A DNA stretch of 64,000 bases, taken from Narthecium ossifragum (taxonomy: Eukaryota; Streptophyta; Magnoliopsida; Dioscoreales; Nartheciaceae). The stretch lies in the NCBI GenBank assembly GCA_963920575.1, contig OY986972.1, forward strand, positions 20,000,083-20,064,082, written 5' to 3'. Below the pieces are notes generated by a model, which was given only the letters and a program-made list of their open reading frames with translations, was not told the DNA's origin and did no database searches. Position 1 is the stretch's first letter, and each line of letters starts with the position of its first letter. Positions 34,210-46,216 of this stretch are shown piece after piece. A program made the position numbers and the translations under genes.

Positions 34210-36071
34210 TTTGCGAGCGATCAGCGATCTCTCGCTCCCAATTCAGCTCCTCGATCCCTCGGTGTACCCAACGAACTAACACCAACGGCATCATCTTGCC
34301 CCTCAACACATGATCTCTCCTGTCCACGATCTGCACTGGTTGCTCTGTATAGGTGGCATCCTCCTCAATCACAACGTCGTCGAGTCTGATTGAATGTGAC
34401 GGGTCTGGAACGTATTTCCTCAACATCGACACGTAGAAAGTATGGTGAACTGCTGCCATGTGCGGGGGTAGAGCCAACTGGTAGGCGACCTCTCCAACAC
34501 GTCTGACAATCTCGAAAGGGCCCGTAAACCTAGTTGCTAGCTTGCCCTTGTTGCGGAATCTGACTGATCTTCTGCGCGGGGACACCTTCAGCAACACTAG
34601 ATCACCGACTACGAACTCTAAGGGTCGTCACCTTTGGTCTGTGTAACTCTTCTATCTGTTCTGCATCGTCAGAAGTCTCTGTCTGATCTGTGGCAGTCAC
34701 TCTGTAGACTGTGACCGGTAAGCGACGCCTCGCCAACCTTTGTCCAGCACACCGGTGATCGACATGATCTGTCGTATAATGCCTCGAAGGGTGCGAAACC
34801 CAAGCTGGCCTGAAAGCTGTTGTTGTAGGCAAAATCAACTAGTGTCACGTGCTACTCCCAAGTACCTCCAGCATCTAGCACACATGTTCTGGGCATGTCC
34901 TTTAAGATCTGGATCGTCCGCTTTGACTGCCCATCCTTCTGAGGATGGAACGATGTGCTGAATGTCAGCGTTGTTCCCAAAGAGTCCTGGAAGCTACTCC
35001 AGAACTTGTCGGTGAACCTGGGGTCTCTGTCTAACACTATCGACACTGGAATGCCATACAGTCTGACCACCTCATCGATGTACCTCTGACTCAGCCTCGA
35101 AACTGTATCTATAGTCCTCATGGGGAGGAAATGAGCTGATTTAGTCAATCGATCGACAATGACCCAAATCACATCATTTCCCCGCGGAGTCCTCGGTAGC
35201 CTGATGGCGAAGTCAATCACGATATGCTCCCACTTCTACTCTGGCACTGGGAGTGGTTGTAGTAGGCCCGGCGTCCGTCGGTGCTCTGCATTCACCTTCT
35301 GATAGGTGAGACATCTGAAAATGAACTCAGCAACATACCTCTTCATCCTGCACCACCAGAACTGTCGGTGTAGATCGTGGTACATCTTGGTGGTCCCGGG
35401 ATGAACTACGAAGCTGGAGTAATGGAACTCACGGAGGATGTCCTCTCTCGGCACTAGCTCCGCTAGAACTACTGAAACTGTCTAGCCCTCAATCGCGTGC
35501 TCAGTGCCGTCTGTAGCACGAATCTCCATGAGCTCCAGATCTCTACTCTATGCCTCTAGCACCCTCGCCAAAAGAACTGGGATGCTGTGAACAGTAAAGA
35601 GGAAACCGCCTGACGCCTGGTTGTTGAAGTCGAGCCCGAATTGACTAACTGTCTCTATCATCTGCCACTGTCGAGCCGACGATGCTGCCAAAGTTGCTCT
35701 ACTATGTATGACTAGTCTCCTCAGAGTGTCCGCTACGACATTTGCCTTACAGTGGTGGTAATGCAACTGAAAGTCGTAGTTCTCTAGTAGCTCCATCCAC
35801 CAGCGCTGCCTGAGTTTGAGGTCACACTGGGTGAAAACGTACCTCAAGCTCTTGTGATATGAGTACACCAAGAACCGATCGCCGTAGAGGTAGTGCTAAC
35901 ATATCTTTAGAGCAAAGACAACTGATACCATCTAGAAATCATGGACGGGGTAGGTCCTCTCGTGGGTCTTCAGCTGTCTGGAACCGTAGGCCACCACATG
36001 GCCCTCCTGCATCAGCACGCAGCCTAGACACTCTCCATTGGCATCACAGTACACGTTGTAGCCGACGCCTC
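34210..36071 (-). pseudogene. pol: E3 RNase H, integrase and chromodomain-like tail
   Basis: On the - strand the order is [20 protein letters not shown] (RNase H), [12 protein letters not shown], a zinc-binding segment ending FRCLTYQKVNAEHR, VIWVIVDRLTKSAHFLPMRT, IVLDRDPRFTDKFW, SFHPQKDGQSKRTI, then AYQLALPPHMAAVHHTFYVS and VLVRWVHRGIEELNWERE. The last resembles the chromodomain-like tail of Tekay/Del elements. Stops and shifts are present. Its N-terminal end is the solo-LTR junction at 36071 and its C-terminal end the remnant at 34209. Confidence 0.88.
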
Positions 36072-38263
36072 TGTGAGAACCCGTTCCTCACACCCTGTCT
36101 GACCGCTTTAGGTCGAGGCTCCGGCTTTGTTGGCCTTGTTTCATGATCGGATTGATCGCGGAGACCCCAAGGGGCAATTTGGTAAATTATTACTTGGCGG
36201 TCGGTTTCACATCCGCGTTGTGCATACACAACTCTTTGATTGATATATGTGCTTGTTAGAACCTTAGGCGAGTTTGGGATCAAAAGATAGGAGCTCGGGC
36301 GCGCGGATGCTTGTCTTTGGGACAGCTGTCAACCCAAACCGATCGATCACTTCAGGGAGTGATCGATCGGATTCGGGGTCGGCACCGCATTTGACCAGTC
36401 CGGATAAGGATGCAAATCAACCTAGTCCGATCAATTGCTCTGAGAGCGACCGATCGCACTCGGGCTTATATAAACCCGCGAGCAGCTCTGTTTTCTCCTT
36501 TTCTTCTTCTTCCCTCTTCTTCTCTCCGTTGAGGCTAGGGTTTCACATGGGAGGCCATTCCAAAGGCTTGGAGAGGTCGACAGCAAGGGGAGGAGCAGAT
36601 CTACACCTTCCAAGCACGGATTAATCATGGATTAGCGTAGAACGGTAGGTTTTCTTCACCTAAACCTTGTTTAAGTGTTCTAGGATATTTGTTTGCTTAA
36701 TTAGTTAATCAACCTACTCTAGATGGTTATCCTAGGTATGATTAATATCTGTTTGAAGCTTGATTGGATTTTGGTTGAAGTTAAACCGGATTTAAATGAG
36801 GTTTTCCTTGATTTATTCTCGGATTTCTGTTCTAGCAGAAATAACTATGTTCTAACTATTTTCCGGCTTGTATGTGCATGTTGTCTGTTGATTTTCAATA
36901 TAAAAGTTGTAGATCTCTGAGTTAGATTCGATTCCAACTAGTTTTACATTTTTCAGATTTATGTACGATTTACTGTGAATTAAATGGCCAGGCTGTGCAG
37001 AACAGAGCAGGCGGTTTAATTAGTGACTTTAAGTTTGTTTTTGTTATATGATCGATCTGATATTTGGATATATGATTTTGGGTATCTCATTGAGTGGGTA
37101 TATCAAGTTTCACATCAATCGGACAGTTAGATTGGAAGTTATGATTTTCCTAAGTTAGTAGTAGTTCATTAGCTTTAATTCGATTAATCGAGCTTTTCAT
37201 TATTGTCTTATTTATATGTTATTATATTGCGCAAACCCTGTATGTGGCTTGTGGTTGAACCAAGGGGGTCACACTCCTTGGGATGTGTAGAATAAATACA
37301 TGCTTTCCTTAGACCACTGCTATGTATACCCTTTGGCTAGCTATAGGCTATGCCCAAACTTTTATCTTATTTGACATAATGTTACATGCTCATACTTCTT
37401 TATTTGTGCCTAAGCATTGCATGTATTTGATTGCATTAGAAGTATAAGGTTAGGACATGGGCGATGAGTTGATCGTCGATCCGAGGCTCTCAGGCAGCTC
37501 GAATCTAGCCATAAAACCGAGGGTGGGTAGCAAGGTTTACGATGCGATTTATTATAATAATCTGTTGTTATTGAGGATTTCTATTTAGTTTGCTGAAATC
37601 ACTCTGTTTGAGGTTTAGAGGTCGTGTCGTTTCTCTTGTGCCAAGGCTTAAGGTGGTTTAAATACTGTTATGCCTTGGGGCGGTTTCTGACCAGTGTTGG
37701 CGTTTGGTTGCATTGGAGATGCATTGAAATCCCTATTACCACACCTCGAGGAGCGCTCAAAGACGAGCGTGATCCTCGTCATGGTTTACATTTATGTTAA
37801 TGAAGTTAGCTACGCCTTAGGCATGGCAGAGGGAGATGGCACAGTTGTAGTTCCCTTCTTTGTGAGTGATGTAGAATAGAATCCTGTTGAGCTTATTGCT
37901 CACTCCTATCCGGGCTACGTTTTGCAGTTGCAGGCGTCAGCTCTTCTTCTATAGCTTTCGTTGGACAAGCTTTTGGTGGCGCGTCGACCTCTGGAGGTGT
38001 TCGAGGACTTGGGATTCAGTTATCAAGCTGGATTATTTAAATGTATAATTTTCTTCTGTAAGGATTTTTTAGATTTTTAAATATGTCTTTTGAGGATTAA
38101 ATTCGTATCAGAATTTTGTCTTATATAGAGATTTTAATATTGACCCAGATCAATTGTTTAATTTCGATGTCTTATTTTATTATAAATATGCCACAGATGG
38201 ATTGAGTAGATTATGAACCCTCACGCCCCGGACCAGATGGGATTTCTAGGTCGGGGTGTGATA
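36072..38263 (+). mobile_element. Solo LTR (gypsy-type, 2.2 kb) in E3 RNase H
   Basis: It starts TGTGAGAACCCG and ends TCGGGGTGTGATA, flanked by GCCTC (36067-36071 and 38264-38268). TATATAAACCC lies at 36467-36477, so the LTR reads on the + strand. A perfect hairpin with 13-bp arms (36339-36351, 36358-36370) lies upstream. No genes inside. Confidence 0.92.
36339..36370. repeat. Perfect 13-bp-arm hairpin in LTR U3
   Basis: CCGATCGATCACT and its exact reverse complement flank the loop TCAGGG. It lies about 100 bp upstream of the LTR TATA box. A looser repeat of the motif follows at 36430-36465. Confidence 0.9.
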
Positions 38264-39393
38264 GCCTCGCTCTCGATCTATCAGGATCGGTGCACTTGTC
38301 AGTTTGGTCCTCAACTCTACGAAGGCCTACTCGCAAGCATCGTCCTAAACGAACGGGACCTCCTTCTCAATCAATCTGGTCAACGGCCCAACAACTATGG
38401 AGAAGACTCTGACGAACCTCTGGTAGTATCCCACCAAGCCAAGAAAACTGTGGACCTCGAACACTGTCTTCGCCCTCTGCTACTGTAGCACTGCCTCGAC
38501 CTTGGCTGGATCAACTAAAATGCCCACCGCTGATACCACATGCCTTAGAAACTTCACTTCTGGGAGCCAGAACTCGCACTTGGAAGTCTTGGCATACAGC
38601 CAATGCTCCCTCAATAACTGCAACACTGTCCTCAAATGCTGGACGTGATCCTCCTCAATGCGTGAGTAGATCAGGATGTCATCGATGAACACTACGATGA
38701 ACTGATTCAGATAGGGTTGGAAGACCCTCTACATCATATTCATGAAGACTGCTGGTGCGTTCGTCAGACGGAACAACATCACTGTGAACTCATATTGCCC
38801 GTACCTCATACGAAAAGCTGTCTTTGGGATGTCGCAATCCCGAATCCTCAATTGTTGATACCTTGTACGGAGATCAATCTTCGAAAAGATCGACGAACCA
38901 CGGAGCTGATCGAACAAGTCATCAATCCTAGGCATAGGATACTTGTTCTTCACAGTCACACTGTTCGACCTCCTGTAGTCAATGCAAAGATGAAGTGTGA
39001 CGTCCTTCTTCACAAATAACACCGGTGCTCCCTAAGGTGACGTGCTGGGATGAATGAAGCCTTGCCCAACCAGCTCATCCAGCTGAGTCTCCCTCTGCTC
39101 TACCGGTGCCATCCTGAACGTTGGAAACGAAATCGGCTCGGTGCCTGGTATGAGATCTATCTCGAAGTCAACGGCTCTGGAAGGTAGAAGACCTGGCAGC
39201 TCATCTCGGAACACGTATGCAAACTCACAAACTACCCCTGGTAAATTGGTCTCTCGACTGCCCTCTATAGCGTACAAGAAAAGATGTGCCGATAAAGCTG
39301 ACAGCTGGCCCTTACTCTTGGGAAAACAACAAGGGAATCGGCCGACTGACGATCCCCCAACAAAAAAAACCAAACGTCATCGGGTGTCCAAGC
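38264..39393 (-). pseudogene. pol: E3 reverse transcriptase
   Basis: On the - strand the recognisable blocks are [95 protein letters not shown] and [19 protein letters not shown]. The catalytic box reads FIDD. Stops interrupt. It is continuous across both adjacent solo LTRs. Confidence 0.9.
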
Positions 39394-42275
39394 TGTGAGG
39401 ACCCGTACCTCCAACCCGGTCTGGCCGCGTCGGTCGAGGGTCTGGCTCGGTTTGGTTTGGCCGTTTGGCCTTGTTTCGAGATCTTCGTTGATCGTTGCGG
39501 CTCCGGGGGTAATCTGGTAAATTACCCTTGGTGAAGCTGGTTTCACACACGCGTAGCGCACACACGGCCCTGTGGTGATGTATGTGCTTGAGTAGACCCA
39601 TAGGAGTGTTCTGGATCCGAGGATCGGGGTTTGATCAAGTAGATCTAGATCTGAACGGCCGTGATCAACTGGGTGATGATCGAATGGCCGTGGACTTAAG
39701 CAACCTAATTATATAAAACCTAGCCCTACTGTTCACTTTGGTTTTCGCGAGACCTTCGTCCGGGTCACTGTGCGACGGCTGAGGAGAGGGAGAGACCGCG
39801 ACGCGATCGGGGAGAGAAGAGAGAGTCCCGCGGCCGAAGGGGAGCTTGGCGACGGTGGCGACCGCGGTTGAGGAGGCGACGATCGGCGGCGACGTGCGAG
39901 CAGCAGAGATCTCGAGCTCGGGGGCGACGCACGACCGGAGAAGTGGAAGGAGAAGGCGAGCTCGACGCTAGAGGTAGGGTTCTGATCTAATCTCTTGATT
40001 AGGCTCTACTAGACTAGAATAGGGTGGCTTGTTGCATGATTCCTTGGTGCTATTTTCCTCTCTACTGCTACCCTTGTTTGGATCGTTGGGTTTCCCTGGT
40101 TTTGTGGATGCTTCTTCTTCTTCTTCGTTGGGCTGCAGTGGAATGGTTTCTGTGGGTTTGCATGGATTGCGGATGAGATTCTTCCTCCCCATTTTCTCTG
40201 GTTTGATTCGTTTTCGATGAATTGGCTTCGCTTTCCCGGATATGCTCTGTTTCCTTGGGTTGATCGGAGCCTCTGTTTTCCTTCCCTGTTCTTCCTCTTC
40301 CCTTTGCTGCCATGGTTCGTATCCATGGATTAGTGGTGGATTTTAATGAATGTTGCTTCCCCTGTTTCCGGATTGATGAGTGTTCCCTCTTCCCCTGTTG
40401 TTTCCGTCGAGATGCATGTTACCATAGTTTCCTTGCTCCTCTGTTTTGCTCCCTGCTACCATGTTGTATCTTCATGGTTGGTGGATGGATCGGATGGATT
40501 TCCATGCTAAGCTAATGAGTAATTTGATTTAGCATGGATTGAGCATGTTTTCATGAGGCTTTTCTCGGATTTTACTGTTCTAATCAGAACAGTGGTGTTC
40601 TAACTTAGATATGGAACTGTACGTGTATAATCTGAGTTTATGTTATACATAGAAGTTGGATATGGATGAGTTAGCTGCCAATTGCAAGTGGTTTCATGAA
40701 TTTTGGAGCCCTGTGGAATTTCTGGTGATGTATTTGGGCTGGCTGTGCAGAAACAGGGCAGCCATCTTAATCCGAGTATTTAAGTGGTTTTAACTGTTTA
40801 ATTGAGCGAATTTCTGGCAGGGTTGATTTCAGCGGTCTTTAGATGAGATCCGCCAAGTTTGGTTTTAATCCAAATTATTTTTCAATAACATTTTGAAATG
40901 ATTGATTGAGATGACAATAATGAAGTTAACAGTAGTTCTTTTCTCTTCCTGTGATCATGGTATATGTATGCCAAGCATGTTCGTTGCATTTTATTATAGC
41001 ATGTTCCCTCCTCTGTTCGATTCATGTTAATTAATGTGAACTTCGTAATTTCCTAAGCTCTTTCATCAACTATCTGATTGTGTGCTGTATATCACGCCCA
41101 AGACGAGGGTCAGCTGTGTGCCCATTTATATTTTATTCGTGGGTTAACCAAGGGGGTAATGCCCTTGGGAATGTTTAGACTAATTGGGCCGAGGATGTGC
41201 CATTGTTTATCGGATGATGTTGTATATGGTTTAAGGGTATAAATGCCATGGTTGGATTATATATTTAGCTCTGTTATATGTTTAGCTTTGTTATAAACTC
41301 CTGGACAATTGACTGATGATTTGTCATGTAGAGACACCTAGGCCTAGTTGTTTGATTAGTCTCATGCATGTTGTATGCATTAGAAGCATTAAGTCTAGGT
41401 GCGGGCGATGGGTTCAATCGCCGATCCGAGGATCTCGGGTAGCTCGGATCTAGCTCTCGGACCGAGGAATGGGTAGAAGGACTAGGGCGAGATTGTGTGT
41501 TGATGATCTTGTGTTGATTGAGATTGTTATATCGATATGCCCATTTGAATTCTGGTAGTGAGGTGTAGAGGTCGTGTCGTTCTCTGCGTCAATCGCTAAG
41601 GGCAGTGGATGTTATCCTATTAAGGGTTGTAGAGCCGGGAGTGCATGAGAGATGCACTTGCCCCTTATCCTTCCCTGATCTGTAGAGGGGCGCTTGGTGA
41701 TGCGTGACCCTTGTCCATATTTGTTCTTCATTGCCTTAGGATTGGACAGAGACGACACAGTTGTAGTTTCCTTTTTCTTGAGAGTGCCGTAGAGTAGAAC
41801 CTAACTGGGCATTATTGCTCACCCTACCTGGGCTGCATCGGCGATGCAGGTCGATGCAGTTTCTCCTTTTAGGTGTTCTTCTAGAAGATGGCGCGATATT
41901 TTAAGGTGATCGAAGACTTGGAGCTTCGAGAAGTTCTTCGGTAGTTAATTTACAGTTTCAATCAATGATATATAATTTGATGTATAACCTGATGTATTTG
42001 AGAACAAAATTATATGATTTTTAACTCAATTGTATTTGAGAAATACTGTAATATTATTTGATATAGATGTTGATAAATGTGCAGATGTTGAGATCATGAA
42101 ATTGTCAAATGTACAGGTTCATTGTGCTATAATTATAAAGGGGATTTTGCTGAAATTTTTATGAACTGGAGATCAAATTGTTCATTTATATGCTTGTTGC
42201 GCCAATTGGTAATGTAAATAGGTTTAAGTGGTTCACGCCTCAATTTGGATGGGTTTTTTGGGTCGGGGCGTTACA
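39394..42275 (+). mobile_element. Solo LTR (gypsy-type, 2.9 kb) in E3 between protease and RT
   Basis: It starts TGTGAGGACCCGTACC and ends GGGTCGGGGCGTTACA, flanked by CAAGC (39389-39393 and 42276-42280). ATTATATAAAACC at about 39709 gives the LTR sense. It lacks a strong GATCGATC array, having only single GATCGAATGG-like motifs near 39660-39690, unlike its relatives. Open frames inside are not genes. Confidence 0.92.
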
Positions 42276-42600
42276 CAAGCAGTCACCCTACGACGACCAC
42301 AATCGATGATGGATTGGTACGACATCAGCCAATCTATACCGAGAATCACATCAAACCCGACAATGTCTAGCACCCGAAGGTCTAGAAGAACACGGAGGCC
42401 CCCAACCTCCAACTAACAAGACCGGCAAATCTGCTCAACACGAGCCCTTTCGACGACTGGTTTGTCTATGTGTTGTGCAACCCCAAGTGGTTCTTTCTCT
42501 AGCCCTAGTGATGCCATATACTGACTAGCTACAAAGGAATGCGATGCTCCAGAATCTATCAGTACATTGATGAGTGCATGAAAGTGCATGCTGAACAGTC
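42276..42600 (-). pseudogene. E3 protease domain
   Basis: On the - strand it reads INVLIDSGASHSFVASQYMA, EPLGVAQHIDKPVVE and VEQICRSC, then VGFDVILG across further bases. The catalytic DSG is intact. The N-terminal border is the insertion near 42600. Confidence 0.82.
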
Positions 42601-42924
42601 GTATAACCATCTCAATTACTAGATTATTATCCTTAATCAACATCTTTATTACTATTTTTATATCTATATATTGTTTCACATAGTTATTTGGAAAATGCAG
42701 GAAAAAGGAGCAAAGAAGCTGAAAAGATTACATGGATCAACTTGAAAGATTAAACTGTACCTGCTCATGAAGAACCAGATGATGTGCCATATATGGTTGG
42801 AAAGCTCTTAAAGTCTAGTTTCTGGAGAATTTTACAGTTTGTGATTCCGAGTTTTCTAGAGTAAGTTACAATAATTTTAGTACCAATGACGCAGTCTGGA
42901 TGGCAAATCAGTAAATACTCAGGA

Positions 42925-43150
42925 AAGAAAGATCGATCCTTCTCCCTAGTAGGATCGATCTGTCTACGTGCAGACCTGACCGAAAGCATACTTTTCAGAT
43001 GATCTCAGTAGGATCGATCCTACTATCCATCCTACTGGGCAGGATCGATTCTACACCCATGGAAGGATCGATCCGACTCGGGCGTTGGCAGAAATTGAAG
43101 ATTTTGATGCAACAGATCGATCCTACACCTATGGAAGGATCGATCCTACT
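42925..43150. repeat. GATCGATCC hairpin array upstream of a TATA box
   Basis: Examples are AGATCGATCCTTCTCCCTAG with TAGGATCGATCTG, and AGATCGATCCTACACCTATG with GAAGGATCGATCC. There are about seven GATCGAT(C/T) motifs in 230 bp. CTATAAATAG follows about 60 bp downstream. Confidence 0.8.
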
Positions 43151-43217
43151 GTCCAAGTGAAGAAAATCAACGGTTTAGATATAATTCGAGGATGTAGACA
43201 CTTAAGGCTATAAATAG

Positions 43218-44400
43218 TGTTGATCCTAACCTTGTTTTGATGATGCCAATATACACTAAATGATAAAATATATGTTTAATATTTATTACCCCTTTAATTG
43301 GAGATATTAAATTCAATATTCAAGTGATTTTGTACTGACGGTCGATGCAAGGATCGACCGTGGGAATGGGACGGTCGATCCATGGATCGACCGTGATGAA
43401 TGGTTCATACATGGCTATATGAGTATTGACGCGACGGTTGATCGGTGCATCGACCGTCGGAAGCGTTTTTCTTGACAGAGGCTCACAGACGATGCGACGG
43501 TTGATGTGGCGGTCGACCGTGGCGCATTAATGAAGAATGTGAAGAAGCGACGGTCGATCGGTGCATCGATCCTAAGAAGCATTTTTCTTCACAGAGACGG
43601 ACGGACGATGCGACGGTCGATGCGGCGGTCGATGCGGCGGTCGACCGTGGCGCATATATGAAGAAAAGTCAAGTAGCGACGGTCGATCGGAGCATCGACC
43701 CTGGGAAGCGACTTTCTCAACAGAGGCTCACGGACGATGTGACAGTCGATGTCAATGTCGACCGTGAGAGCGACGGACGATGCGTGGATCGACCGTCGAC
43801 CAAAGAGGCTGAGTTTTTTATACGTGACGGACGATGGACGGATCGACCGCCAGGAGCGCGCAGAGTAAAAAACTAGCCGTTGGAGAGTTGCAGGGAGCCG
43901 TTGGGGCTTCTTGTTGAGCTGGTTGAAGCCCATCTATAAGTAGTCTCTTCATGTAAACTTGCCACAACTTTTATCATAATTATTGAGATCATTTGAGCAA
44001 GTTCTAGGAAAGATTTCTACTTATTCTACTTAAGCTAAAACCTTTGTAAACCTTCTTCAAGTGTGAAGAAGTATCTTGAGAGTTGTTCAAACAGCAAGTG
44101 GCTGTGATTGTAAGGTCACCAAGCACCAGGAAGCTTGGAGGAAAAGCTTGTAAGGGATTTGCAAGTAGTGGAACCTCAAAGGGAGTCTTGAGAGAAGTGG
44201 ACGTAGACCAAGAGTTGGGTCGAACCACTATAAATCGGTGTCATCTCTCTTACCCTTCTTTCAGTTAATGCTTGCATGCTATTATAATTAAGTTTCATTT
44301 TGTTTACAAGCATTCTAGCTGTTAGATCCTTTTCTATCTGAATTTTCCATCAATCTAGTTTTTCGAAAAGAGTCCAATTCACCCCCCACTTGGACCATCA
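43218..44400 (+). mobile_element. Solo LTR, copia (SIRE/Maximus-like), with GGTCGA hairpin array
   Basis: It starts TGTTGATCCTAACCTTGTTT and ends CACCCCCCACTTGGACCATC plus A. Flanks are AATAG at 43213-43217 and 44401-44405. The termini resemble SIRE/Maximus copia LTRs. Its sense is +, with CATCTATAAGTAG near 43931 as TATA-like signal. About ten hairpins of the ACGGTCGAT...ATCGACCGT form fill 43336-43865. No genes inside. Confidence 0.88.
43336..43865. repeat. Array of about ten GGTCGA/TCGACC stem-loops
   Basis: Clear units include ACGGTCGATGCAAGGATCGA plus CCGT, and ACGGTCGATCCATGGATCGA plus CCGT, both with perfect arms of 9-10 bp. Later units are less perfect. Unit spacing is 30-70 bp. The array ends about 65 bp before the TATA-like signal. 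Confidence 0.85.
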
Positions 44401-45240
44401 AATAGGACTATTTCTAGGGTTTGAAGGGGGCTCTTTTCTGAACGTTTTCTAAAGGAAAAAGATGGAGACATCTCCATCCATGGCTGACTAAGCCGCGGGC
44501 ATGGCGGACGGATGATCTAGCGAGGACTAGGGCTTCTTCTACAACAATGGTTCATAGTTTTAATCTTTATTGTTAAACTCTTTTCTATGTATTGGATCTT
44601 CAAAGATTATTTTTAGATTATAGATTTCTATGTGGATGATTAATATTATGAATCCAGTCATGCTTCTTTCATGATCTTATAATCCCATAGTTTTATCTAT
44701 TGTTTACCTACTTTATCTCGTGAAATCTTTGTTATGTATTGCCGATTGTGAGAGTTGGTATTGTGTATTCTTAGAGATCCGATTAGATAGAGTTAGGGCT
44801 TTGTCCCGATGAACTTTTGCTATATGTTGCCTGTAGTGACAGCCGGTATCATATATTCTTAGGTTTGGGTTGGATAAAGTTAGAACTATAATAAGGAAGA
44901 ATCAATCGTAGGAAGAGACATTTATATATTTTGTTAGGTTTATAGTTCCATATCTTCCGGTTAAGGTGATTGGGATGTGAATCACTTAAATGAGTATTAT
45001 ATGAACCATTGAGAAGAGAAGAACCTAAATCCGAGTGAAGTGATTCCTGATGCCTGGCCTTATCAAAATCCTGATTTTCTTTGTTACCTTTATTTTAATG
45101 TTACATCTTCGATTTATTTTCTTAACTTTTACGCTTTTGATTATTTTCGATACATTGTTATCTGTGTTTCTGGATCTTTCCTGCTTGTCTCTCTGTGGGT
45201 TCGACCTCTCTTATGTTGTACTGCACCGCGATCGCTGTGC

Positions 45241-45382
45241 GTGACACATTTGAGCGACATCATACATCTACGAATGAACTGAAAAGTTGGAAGGTATCTC
45301 TGAGAACTGGGGGGCGACTGGGGTCTGTGGGGTGGTACGGCCTGCAGGTAAGGTGGCTGGTAGTAAAACTGGAATGGTGGCT
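45241..45382 (-). pseudogene. gag: E3 gag linker fragment
   Basis: A short Gln/Pro/Tyr-rich - strand segment (PPFQFYYQPPYLQ) lies between the Tat-like insert and the Cassandra element. It fits the low-complexity region around the gag zinc knuckle of this family. Only continuity and composition support it. Confidence 0.45.
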
Positions 45383-45503
45383 TGTAACACCCCGGCCCTC
45401 CACCGGGCCCTGGCCCATGGGCTCCCGATCCGACCAGGATCCACCCGAGGACCCCACCCGACACAATATTGTCCGCTTTTGGCTCACCGCCGAAATCTGG
45501 GAA

Positions 45504-45597
45504 AACTTCCCAGTAGGTCACCCATCCCGGGACCGCTCCAAGGCAAGCACGCTTAACCTTGGAGTTTTCTGGCGGGTCACTGTCACCACGGCTTTAA
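45504..45597 (-). repeat. 5S-rRNA-like block in the Cassandra 3' LTR
   Basis: The + strand text ACTTCCCAGTAGGTCACCCA followed by AAGCACGCTTAACCTTGGAG is the reverse complement of plant 5S rRNA positions from the conserved AAGCGTGCTTGG to GGATGGGTGACC and TGGGAAGT. It is part of an LTR and not an rRNA gene, because the 5' and 3' parts of 5S have diverged. Confidence 0.85.
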
Positions 45598-45839
45598 AAC
45601 GCGTTGTGTATATTAAGGGCTTACTATATACTTATATCGAACCCCGAATCATACCCAGCCGTTGTGGGATTGCTTACCCGGCTACCCGACTCACAACCCA
45701 CCCCCCTTGAAGGCCCAGCGTACTCGCTGGCACAATTTCCGGCTGGGAACCGGCTCTGATACCAACCAGGATCCGCCCAGCGGCGCCGCTCCCCGACACA
45801 ATATTGTCCGCTTTTGGCTCAGCGCAGAAATCTGGGAAA

Positions 45840-46124
45840 ACTTCCCAGTAGGTCACCCATCGTGTGACTACTCTAGGTCGAGCACACTTAACCATGAAGT
45901 TTTCTGACGGATCACTGCCAGCACGGCTTTAAAACGCGTTGTGTCTATTAAGGGCTTACTATATACTCGTATCGAACCCCGGACCATACCCATGTCCGCT
46001 TTTGGCTCAAAGCAGAAATCTGGGAAAACTTCCCAGTAGGTCACCCATCCCGGGATCGCTCCAAGACAAGCACGCTTAACCATGGACTTTTCTGACGGAT
46101 CACTGCCAGCACGGCTTTAAAACG
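45840..46124 (-). repeat. Two tandem 5S-rRNA-like blocks in the Cassandra 5' LTR
   Basis: Blocks at about 45840-45935 and 46027-46124 repeat the 5S-like text in the same sense. The shared flanks TGTCCGCTTTTGGCTCA (45806 and 45992) show that a unit of about 186 bp was duplicated. The first block is more diverged in its core (CATCGTGTGACTACTCTAGG). Confidence 0.85.
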
Positions 46125-46216
46125 CGTTGTATATATTAAGGGCTTACTATATACTTATATCGAACCCCGAACCATACCCAGGCTTTGTGGGATTGCTTAC
46201 CCGGCTACCCGACTCA

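Larger units (their letters stand above)
42601..45240 (+). mobile_element. Tat/Athila-like LTR remnant in E3, carrying a copia-like solo LTR
   Basis: The insert sits between E3 protease and gag linker. Its layout resembles the LTR at 32839-34209: AT-rich start, GATCGATCC hairpins (42925-43150), a GGCTATAAATAG signal at 43207-43217 that is now split by another LTR, and a 3' end with CTGTGGGTTCGACCTCTC near 45195. Borders are uncertain (TG near 42567-42580, CA near 45243) and no duplication was settled. Confidence 0.55.
45383..46216 (-). mobile_element. Cassandra-like TRIM element with 5S-rRNA-derived LTRs
   Basis: On the - strand: a 5' LTR (46216-45765), the primer site TGGTATCAGAGCCGG (45764-45750), about 40 bp of internal sequence, a polypurine tract AAGGGGGGTGGGT (45708-45696) and a 3' LTR (45695-45383) starting TGTGAGTCGGG and ending GGGGTGTTACA. 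Each LTR carries a 5S-rRNA-like block. Cassandra elements are known to have 5S sequence and its Pol III promoter in the LTR, a tRNA-Met primer site and no genes. The 5' LTR is odd: the 5S-containing part is duplicated, its last 50 bp or so are missing and its first bases are changed, so the copy is rearranged. Confidence 0.88.

Noticed and set aside
45504..46124. Three 5S rRNA genes
   Set aside because: The blocks are incomplete at both ends and embedded in LTRs with a tRNA-Met primer site and polypurine tract, so they belong to a Cassandra-type element.
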